Positions 58,883 through 64,000 of a DNA stretch of 64,000 bases are shown piece by piece. Source of the DNA: Streptomyces chartreusis (lineage in GTDB: Bacteria > Actinomycetota > Actinomycetes > Streptomycetales > Streptomycetaceae); assembly GCF_008704715.1 (NCBI RefSeq), contig NZ_CP023689.1:7564001-7628000 (forward strand), read 5' to 3'. The first letter of the stretch is position 1. Each line of letters begins with the position of its first letter. Position numbers and translations under genes: made by a program. The notes below the pieces were generated by a model. The model worked only from the letters and a program-made list of their open reading frames with translations, did no database searches and was not told the DNA's origin.

Positions 58883-59359
58883 ATGACCGAGACGGAGCAG
58901 AACCGCACGCAGCACCCTGAGGAGACCGTGGCGCCGTCGCGCAGGACCACCAAGCGCGGCGGGGGCGACCCGGCCGGCCGGGGACGGACCACCATCGCCG
59001 ACGGCGTCGTGGAGAAGATCGCCGGAATGGCCGCGCGCGACGTGGTGGGCGTGCACACGATGGGCAGCGGCATCAGCCGCACCTTCGGCGCCGTCAAGGA
59101 ACGGGTGCCCGGCGCGTCGAAATCCGTGACCCGCGGCGTCAAGGCCGAGGTCGGCGAGGTGCAGACCGCGCTCGACCTGGAGATCGTCGTCGACTACGGC
59201 GTCTCGATCGCCGACGTGGCGCGTGCCGTACGGGAGAACGTCGTCGCCGCCGTCGAGCGGATGACCGGCCTCGAAGTCGTCGAGGTCAACATCGCGGTGA
59301 GTGATGTGAAGCTTCCCGAGGAAGAGGAAGAAGAGCCGGAGCAGCCCCGGATCCAGTGA
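58883..59359 (+). CDS. Asp23/Gls24-family envelope stress response protein
   Basis: A 158-residue protein with an acidic/Thr-rich tail, then the Asp23 domain: TTIADGVVEKIAGMAARDVVGVHTMG, EVQTALDLEIVVDYGVSIADVARAVRENV (split: LEIVVDYGVSIADVARAV), and MTGLEVVEVNIAVSDV. The C-terminus is strongly acidic (EEEEEEPEQ). In firmicutes Asp23 is tethered to the membrane by AmaP; an AmaP-like gene lies four genes downstream, and a divergent Asp23-like gene upstream, so this is the first gene of an envelope-associated cluster. GAAGGGA precedes the ATG. Confidence 0.9.
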   Translation: MTETEQNRTQHPEETVAPSRRTTKRGGGDPAGRGRTTIADGVVEKIAGMAARDVVGVHTMGSGISRTFGAVKERVPGASKSVTRGVKAEVGEVQTALDLEIVVDYGVSIADVARAVRENVVAAVERMTGLEVVEVNIAVSDVKLPEEEEEEPEQPRIQ

Positions 59360-59404
59360 CTGGGGACGTGAGCGGGCGCCGGCGGCAACCGATCGGAGGG
59401 CATC

Positions 59405-59596
59405 ATGAGCATGGCCGTGGTCGGCATGATCGCCGGCATGGCACTGGGCTTCGCCGGGTACTTCGGCGGGTTCGGCGCCTTCGTGCTGGTGGCGGCACTG
59501 GGTGCCGTCGGATTCGGTGTCGGCCGGTTCCTGGAAGGCGACTACGAGCTCGGCGACTTCTTCCGCCAGCGTGACGGCCGGCGCGAACGGCGGTGA
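59405..59596 (+). CDS. Small two-helix membrane protein of the Asp23 cluster
   Basis: A 63-residue protein: a Gly/Ala-rich hydrophobic hairpin (MAVVGMIAGMALGFAGYFG and FGAFVLVAALGAVGFGVGRF) followed by EGDYELGDFFRQRDGRRERR. GGAGGG sits at good spacing before the ATG. It overlaps the second Asp23 gene by four bases (GTGA), so both are translated together. Small proteins of this type sit in Asp23/AmaP clusters of many actinobacteria; the function is unknown but a membrane anchor is plausible. Confidence 0.85.
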   Translation: MSMAVVGMIAGMALGFAGYFGGFGAFVLVAALGAVGFGVGRFLEGDYELGDFFRQRDGRRERR

Positions 59597-60000
59597 CTTC
59601 GGTGAGCGCCGAGGCCGCGGAACCCGGCGGACCGCCGGCCGTCGTCCCGGCCGGTGAGCGCGGGGCGACCCGGATCGCCGACCGCGTCGTCACGAAGATC
59701 GCCTCCCAGGCGGCACGCGAGGCCGTCGGCCGGTTGCCCAAGGACGCCGCCCGGGCCTACGCGCATGTCGTCATCCGCCCCCAGGCCGCGGAGGGGCGCA
59801 CCGCCGAGGCCGCCCGGGTCCGCGTCCACGTCGAGCTCGACTACCCCACCGACATCGGCTCCCGGTGCGCGGCCGTGCGTCGGCGGGTCGTGGAGCGGGT
59901 AGGCGCGTTGGTGGGCATGGAGGTGCCGGAGGTCGCCGTGCACGTGGAGCGGCTGCACCCGGCGCCCGGACAGGGCGCGGCACAGGGGAGGACGCGATGA
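59593..60000 (+). CDS. Second, divergent Asp23/Gls24-family protein
   Basis: A 135-residue protein starting at GTG 59593 over the previous stop. It keeps the Asp23 outline (RGATRIADRVVTKIASQAAREAV, split here as GATRIADRVVTKIASQ; VRVHVELDYPTDIGSRCAAV; RVGALVGMEVPEVAVHVERL) but is shorter and has VIRPQ and basic changes. Its stop overlaps the next start (ATGA). Paralogous to the 158-residue Asp23 protein upstream, so the cluster encodes at least two Asp23-fold subunits that may form mixed assemblies at the membrane. Confidence 0.82.
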   Translation: MTSVSAEAAEPGGPPAVVPAGERGATRIADRVVTKIASQAAREAVGRLPKDAARAYAHVVIRPQAAEGRTAEAARVRVHVELDYPTDIGSRCAAVRRRVVERVGALVGMEVPEVAVHVERLHPAPGQGAAQGRTR

Positions 60001-60677
60001 GCGAGTCCCAGGGGTCCGAGGGCACCACACAACCACTGCCGGTCCTGGAGAAGGAGGCCGGTCCCGAGCCTCTCGACCAGTCGGCGTCGGCGGCGGACTA
60101 CGAACCCCCGCCCGTCCTCGAGGGCGACGGCGGTCACGAGCGCCGGTTCTGGTCGGCCCGCCGGATCCCGGCCGCGATCACGGCGCTCGTGCTGCTGTTC
60201 CTCGCGGGCGTCTTCCTGTACGACATCGCCTCGGTGCGCGCCGAGCGGCCGCCCATGCGCTGGCGCCGGGAACTGGCCCACCAACTCGCCGAGCGCCCCC
60301 TCGACGACATCTGGGTGCTGGTCGGCGCGGGCGTCGCCGCCGCCCTCGGACTGTGGCTGCTCGTCCTGGCAGCCACGCCCGGACTGCGCCGGGTGCTGCC
60401 GATGCGGCGCACCCACACCGACGTACGCGCCGGACTCCACCGCGACCTGGCCGCCCTCGTCCTGCGCGACCGGGCCATGGAGATCTCCGGCGTCCAGTCG
60501 GTACGGGTACGGATGCGCCGGGCCAAGGCCGACGTCCGCGCGGTCTCGCACTTCCGCGACCTGGACGACGTACGCGCCGACCTGGACGCCACGCTCGCCG
60601 ACGCGATCAGGGGCCTCGGGCTGTCCCGCCCGCCGTCGCTCTCGGTTCATGTACGCCGGCTCGGACGGAAGGGGTGA
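59997..60677 (+). CDS. DUF6286-type membrane protein of the Asp23 cluster
   Basis: A 226-residue protein with an acidic, disordered cytoplasmic N-terminus (about 1-48), two membrane helices (about 58-76 and 100-124) and a C-terminal domain with SVRVRMRRAKADVRAVSHFR and VRADLDATLADAIRGLGL, a pattern like the AmaP cytoplasmic domain. It overlaps its neighbours by four bases on both sides. The topology suggests a second membrane tether for Asp23 proteins. DUF6286 is my recollection of the label used for such Streptomyces proteins. Confidence 0.72.
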   Translation: MSESQGSEGTTQPLPVLEKEAGPEPLDQSASAADYEPPPVLEGDGGHERRFWSARRIPAAITALVLLFLAGVFLYDIASVRAERPPMRWRRELAHQLAERPLDDIWVLVGAGVAAALGLWLLVLAATPGLRRVLPMRRTHTDVRAGLHRDLAALVLRDRAMEISGVQSVRVRMRRAKADVRAVSHFRDLDDVRADLDATLADAIRGLGLSRPPSLSVHVRRLGRKG

Positions 60678-61261
60678 GGGCCGTGCTCAGGGTCGTCAAC
60701 CGGGTGCTGATCGGGTTCGTCGGACTGGTGCTGCTCGTGCTCGGAGGTTCGGTGCTCGCCGTGGGACTGGGCGCCCCGGCGCCGTCCTGGTGGATCCACG
60801 ACGACCGCCACGACGTGCTGCTCAGCGACGCCGAGCGCACCCGCTGGCGCGAGGACACCTGGTGGTGGCCGACGGTCATCGCCGTGCTGGTCGTCCTGAT
60901 GCTGCTCGCCCTGTGGTGGCTGACCGCGAACCTGCGCCGACGCCGCCTCGCGGAGGTCCTGGTGGACACCGGGGACGGGGAGGGCGCACTGCTGCGCGGC
61001 CGCGCCCTGGAGAGCGTGCTGGCGAACGAGGCGGCCGGCCAGGAGGGCGTCCAACGCGCCCACGTGCACCTGACGGGCAGGCGCAGCACCCCGCAGACCC
61101 GGGTACGGCTGCTGCTGGCACCGCATGTGAACCCGGGTACGGCGTTGAACGACCTCACCGACCAGGCCCTCGCCCACGCCCGTAACTCGGCGGGCCTGGC
61201 GTCACTGCCGGCGGAGGTCCGCCTGAAGGGCGTCAAGCACGGTGCCGAGAGGGTCAGTTGA
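60674..61261 (+). CDS. AmaP-like alkaline-shock-response membrane anchor protein
   Basis: A 195-residue protein with two N-terminal helices (VLIGFVGLVLLVLGGSVLAVG and a second at WPTVIAVLVVLMLLALWWL, each about 20 residues) and a C-terminal cytoplasmic domain (ALESVLANEAAGQEGVQRAH, TRVRLLLAPHVNPGTALNDL, HARNSAGLASLPAEVRLK). This matches AmaP, which anchors Asp23 to the membrane in staphylococci. GTG 60674 overlaps the previous stop and has GGAAGG upstream. It is the last gene of the five-gene cluster and is convergent with the SDR gene 12 bases on. Confidence 0.85.
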   Translation: MRAVLRVVNRVLIGFVGLVLLVLGGSVLAVGLGAPAPSWWIHDDRHDVLLSDAERTRWREDTWWWPTVIAVLVVLMLLALWWLTANLRRRRLAEVLVDTGDGEGALLRGRALESVLANEAAGQEGVQRAHVHLTGRRSTPQTRVRLLLAPHVNPGTALNDLTDQALAHARNSAGLASLPAEVRLKGVKHGAERVS

Positions 61262-61273
61262 CGCAGTGGGCGC

Positions 61274-62029
61274 TCAGAACCCGTGCCGCATGCCGCCGTC
61301 CACCGGCAGCATGATCCCGGTCAGATAGGACGCGGCCGGCGACAGCAGGAACGCCGCCGCGCGCCCGAACTCCTCCGGGTTGCCGTACCGCCGCAGGGGA
61401 ATCCGTGCCTCGTTCGCGGCCCTGGTGGCCTCCGGGTCCGCCGACATCCCGTCCAGCTCGCGCACCCGGTCGGTGTCGATGCGGGCCGGCAGCAGCCCGA
61501 CCACCCGGATCCCGCGCGGCCCCAGCTCGTCCGCGAGCGACTTGGCGAAACCGGCGAGCCCCGGCCGCAGCCCGTTCGAAATGGTCAGCCCCGGAATCGG
61601 CTCGTGCACCGACCCCGACAGCACGAACCCGATGACCCCGCCCTCGTCGAGTTCCGCCGCCGCCGTCCTGGCGAGCCGCACCGCGCCGAGGAACACCGAC
61701 TCGAACGCCGACTGCCACTGCTCGTCCGTGTTGTCCGCGAGAAACCCGGCCGGCGGCCCGCCGACGCTCACGAGGATGCCGTCGAACCCGCCGAAGGTGT
61801 CGCGCGCGGCGGCGACGAGCCGGGCCGAGGCGTCCGGCTCGGCGTTGTCGACGGCGATCCCGACCGCGTTCGGCCCCAGTTCGGCCGCCGCGTCGGCGAC
61901 CCGCTTCTCGTCCCGGCCGGTCACCACGACCTTCGCCCCGTCGGCGACCAGCTCACGCGCCGCCGCGTTGCCCAGTCCACGGGTGGCCCCCGTGACGACG
62001 TACACCCGGTCCTTCAGTCCAAGATCCAT
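61274..62029 (-). CDS. Atypical short-chain dehydrogenase/reductase lacking the YxxxK motif
   Basis: A 251-residue classical-size SDR with an intact NAD(P)-binding site (VYVVTGATRGLGNAAARELV; Arg/Asp in VVVTGRDEKRVA) and the usual C-terminal PVDGGMRHGF. However, where active SDRs have YxxxK, this sequence reads SNGLR: the tyrosine is Ser and the lysine Arg, within LTISNGLRPGLAGFAKSLA. It may use a different mechanism, bind cofactor as a regulator, or belong to a specialised reductase subgroup. It is followed six bases later on the same strand... upstream neighbour is the GH15 gene, which ends five bases before its start, so the two may be co-transcribed. Confidence 0.83.
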   Translation of the reverse strand: MDLGLKDRVYVVTGATRGLGNAAARELVADGAKVVVTGRDEKRVADAAAELGPNAVGIAVDNAEPDASARLVAAARDTFGGFDGILVSVGGPPAGFLADNTDEQWQSAFESVFLGAVRLARTAAAELDEGGVIGFVLSGSVHEPIPGLTISNGLRPGLAGFAKSLADELGPRGIRVVGLLPARIDTDRVRELDGMSADPEATRAANEARIPLRRYGNPEEFGRAAAFLLSPAASYLTGIMLPVDGGMRHGF

Positions 62030-62034
62030 GGCCC

Positions 62035-63822
62035 CTATCCTGCCCCGTCCTCCCCGTACAGGGCGAGGGCGGTGTTCACCAGGCCGATGTGGCTGAAGGC
62101 CTGCGGGAAGTTGCCGAGCTGGCGGCCGGAGACCGGGTCGTACTCCTCGGCCAGCAGACCCACGTCGTTGGTGAGCCCCACCAGCCGGTCGAACAGCTCG
62201 CGTGCCTCCTGCTTGCGGCCCGTCATGTGCAGCGCCTCGGCCAGCCAGAACGAGCAGGCCAGGAACGTGCCCTCGCTGCCCGGCAGTCCGTCCACGGTCG
62301 CCTCGTCGGTGCTGTAGCGGCGCAGGAAGCCCCGGTGGCTCAGCTCGGCTTGGATCGCGTCGATGGTGCCGACGACACGCGGGTCGTCGGGCGGCAGGAA
62401 GCCGACGCGCGGGATGAGCAGCAGCGCGGCGTCCAGTTCACGGGAGCCGTAGGACTGCGTGAAGGTGTTCCGCTCGGGGTCGTACCCCTTCTCGACGACC
62501 TCGCGGTGCACCTCGTCGCGGAACTCCCGCCAGCCGTCGAGGTCGCCCTCCAGCTCCGGGTTCCGCTCCAGGGTGCGCACCGCTCGGTCCGCGGCCACCC
62601 ACACCATCACCTTCGAGTGCACGAAGTGCCGCCGGCCGCCGCGCACCTCCCACAGCCCCTCGTCCGGCTGCCGCCACGCCGAGCGCAGCCACTCCACCAG
62701 GGCGACCTGGATGGCCCACATGTGCGGCTTCGTGGGCAGCCCCGCCTCCCTCGCCAGCGCCAGGGTGTCCATGACCTCGCCGTACACGTCCAACTGGAGC
62801 TGTTCCACGGCCTGGTTGCCGATGCGTACGGGCACCGAGTCCGCGAAGCCCGAGAGCCACGGCACCTCGAACTCGGGCAGCCGGCGCTCGCCCGCGATGC
62901 CGTACATGATCTGCAGGTCGGCCGGATCGCCGGCGACCGCGCGCAGCAGCCAGTCGCGCCACGCCTCGGCCTCCTTGCGGTAGCCCGCCGAGAGGCCCAC
63001 GTTGAGGGTGAGGGTGGAGTCGCGCAGCCAGCAGTAGCGGTAGTCCCAGTTGCGGACACCGCCCGGCTCCTCGGGGAGCGAGGTGGTGGGGGCGGCGACG
63101 ATGCCGCCGGTCGGCCGGTGGGTGAGGGCCTTCAGGGTGATCAGGGAGCGGACGACGGTGTCACGGTAGGGGCCGTCGAAGCGGCAGTGCCCCACCCACT
63201 TGCGCCAGTCCCGGATGCTGTGGTGCAGCGCCTTGTACGGGTCGATCATCGGCGGGCGGGGCTCGTGCGAGGGGTGCCAGGTCAGGACGAACGCGACCTT
63301 CTCGCCCTCCTCGACGGTGAACTCCGAGTGCGTGCCGAAGTCCTCGCCCCAGGTCGGCACCGCGGGGTCGCTGCGCAGCCAGACCGAGTCCGGGCCGGCG
63401 ACGGCCACCCGGTGGCCGTGGGACTTGCGCACCCACGGCACGATCGAGCCGTAGTCGAAGCGCAGCCGCAGGGTGCTGCGCACGGTGACCCGGCCGCGCA
63501 GCCCCTCCACGACGCGCACCAGGTCCGGGGCGCGGTCGCGTTGGGGCATCAGGTCGGTGACCCGGATCGCCCCCTCCTCGGTCTCCCACTCGGTGTCCAG
63601 GACCAGGGTGTCCGGGCGGTAGGCACGGCGGGAGCACGGACCCTTGGCGTGCTTGGGGGCGATGCGCCAGTGGCCGTTGTCCTTGTCGCCGAGGAGTCTG
63701 GCGAAGCAGGCGGCCGAGTCGAACCGTGGCAGACACAGCCAGTCGACCGAGCCGTCCTTGCCGATCAGGGCAGCCGTCTGCTCGTCACTGATCAGGGCGT
63801 AGTCCTCGATGCGCGGGTGCAC
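62035..63822 (-). CDS. GH15 glucoamylase/trehalase-like hydrolase
   Basis: A 595-residue cytoplasmic enzyme with the two-part GH15 layout of bacterial glucoamylase-like and actinobacterial trehalases: an N-terminal beta-sandwich (IEDYALISDEQTAALIGKD, SVDWLCLPRFDSAACFARLL) and an (alpha/alpha)6 catalytic barrel. GGVRNWDYRYCWLRDSTLTL holds the first catalytic acid region, and LAEEYDPVSGRQLGNFPQAF the second, near the C-terminus. Trehalose or a starch-derived glucan is the likely substrate. GTG 63822 is chosen because VHPRIEDYALI is the normal family start; an ATG 96 bases earlier would overlap the upstream gene. No signal peptide. Confidence 0.9.
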   Translation of the reverse strand: MHPRIEDYALISDEQTAALIGKDGSVDWLCLPRFDSAACFARLLGDKDNGHWRIAPKHAKGPCSRRAYRPDTLVLDTEWETEEGAIRVTDLMPQRDRAPDLVRVVEGLRGRVTVRSTLRLRFDYGSIVPWVRKSHGHRVAVAGPDSVWLRSDPAVPTWGEDFGTHSEFTVEEGEKVAFVLTWHPSHEPRPPMIDPYKALHHSIRDWRKWVGHCRFDGPYRDTVVRSLITLKALTHRPTGGIVAAPTTSLPEEPGGVRNWDYRYCWLRDSTLTLNVGLSAGYRKEAEAWRDWLLRAVAGDPADLQIMYGIAGERRLPEFEVPWLSGFADSVPVRIGNQAVEQLQLDVYGEVMDTLALAREAGLPTKPHMWAIQVALVEWLRSAWRQPDEGLWEVRGGRRHFVHSKVMVWVAADRAVRTLERNPELEGDLDGWREFRDEVHREVVEKGYDPERNTFTQSYGSRELDAALLLIPRVGFLPPDDPRVVGTIDAIQAELSHRGFLRRYSTDEATVDGLPGSEGTFLACSFWLAEALHMTGRKQEARELFDRLVGLTNDVGLLAEEYDPVSGRQLGNFPQAFSHIGLVNTALALYGEDGAG

Positions 63823-63856
63823 GCAATTGCGGGTTCCCCGAGGGCGGGTGGGCCAA

Positions 63857-64000
63857 TCAGGGGTGGGGCCGGGGGAGTGACGTGGCGGCCGGGGAACCGG
63901 TGCCGGAGAAGATGACACCGGGCTCCGCGGGGGCGTGGTTGAGGACCCACAGTCCGATCAGGGTGGCCAGGGCGAACACGACCGTGATGAGGACGGCGAG
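63857..64000 (-). CDS. C-terminal end of a membrane protein (truncated by the window)
   Basis: The last 47 codons and stop (TGA at 63859-63857) of a minus-strand gene that starts beyond the right edge. The visible part has one hydrophobic helix (LAVLITVVFALATLIGLWVL) and a short outside or cytoplasmic tail with HAPAEPGVIFSGTGSPAATS and PRPHP. It ends 34 bases before the GH15 gene on the same strand, so they may share a transcript. The codon use is normal for the region. Too little is present to name a family. Confidence 0.65.
   Translation of the reverse strand, partial: LAVLITVVFALATLIGLWVLNHAPAEPGVIFSGTGSPAATSLPRPHP

Overview
The window is a high-GC actinobacterial chromosome segment, almost certainly Streptomyces. 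Codon third positions are strongly G/C, GTG starts and 4-base start/stop overlaps are common, and several genes belong to families typical of that genus: an SCO1860-type LAETG-anchored protein, the small nucleoid protein Gbn, a mycothiol-type enzyme domain fused to an anti-sigma zinc finger, ectABCD, and a large aerobic-type cob operon. I see no tRNA, rRNA, insertion sequence, prophage or CRISPR array. Gene order looks like an ordinary conserved core region, as far as I can recall the S. coelicolor SCO1837-SCO1876 neighbourhood.

Layout. 1-9.4 kb: the start of an ECF sigma factor gene (cut by the window edge), an AzgA-type nucleobase permease, a penicillin-binding transpeptidase, a NarL-type two-component system with a partner membrane protein, a GNAT enzyme, and an IclR regulator divergent from an aldehyde dehydrogenase. 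9.4-20 kb: a second NarL-type two-component system whose kinase carries an unusual membrane-anchored C-terminal extension, small conserved proteins (LURP-one-like, DUF1349), an MFS exporter divergent from a GlxA/AraC regulator, a second GNAT, a FrnE/DsbA-like protein, a class V aminotransferase-like protein, and an ECF sigma factor followed by a zinc-finger/MDMPI anti-sigma candidate. 19.9-23.2 kb: ectABCD for ectoine and 5-hydroxyectoine on the minus strand, with a promoter region rich in repeats. 23.4-30.2 kb: DinB-like protein, a class V aminotransferase divergent from a polar amino-acid ABC importer and an amidohydrolase, then the LAETG-anchored protein.

30.2-47.7 kb: a 13-gene minus-strand cobalamin operon (cobD-cobQ-cobN-chelatase ATPase/VWA-cobO-cobB-cobI-cobM-cobL-cbiG/cobJ-cobH-cbiX-cobC). 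It is nearly continuously translationally coupled and is preceded by a cobalamin riboswitch and a plausible promoter. The aerobic late-insertion chelatase (CobN plus ATPase) sits in the same operon as the early-insertion-type chelatase CbiX and the CbiG hydrolase. 47.7-50.2 kb: a PiT phosphate transporter with a good PHO box, a tiny membrane protein, and a secreted GH25 muramidase.

50.4-64 kb: class II aldolase-like protein, a repeat-rich spacer, a secreted alpha/beta hydrolase, an unrecognised 467-aa protein, a VOC protein, an ABC-F ATPase preceded by what looks like a leaderless 7-codon leader peptide, gbn with a dense upstream GATC cluster, an enoyl-CoA hydratase-like protein, an Asp23/Gls24-AmaP envelope cluster, an atypical SDR, a GH15 glucoamylase/trehalase-like enzyme, and the 3' end of a membrane-protein gene.

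The strongest leads for new biology are regulatory: the MAILLAH leader in front of the ABC-F gene, the GATC cluster upstream of gbn, the helically phased repeats in the ect promoter, and the kinase with a second in-frame membrane module. All functional calls rest on motif recognition by eye; no database search was run.
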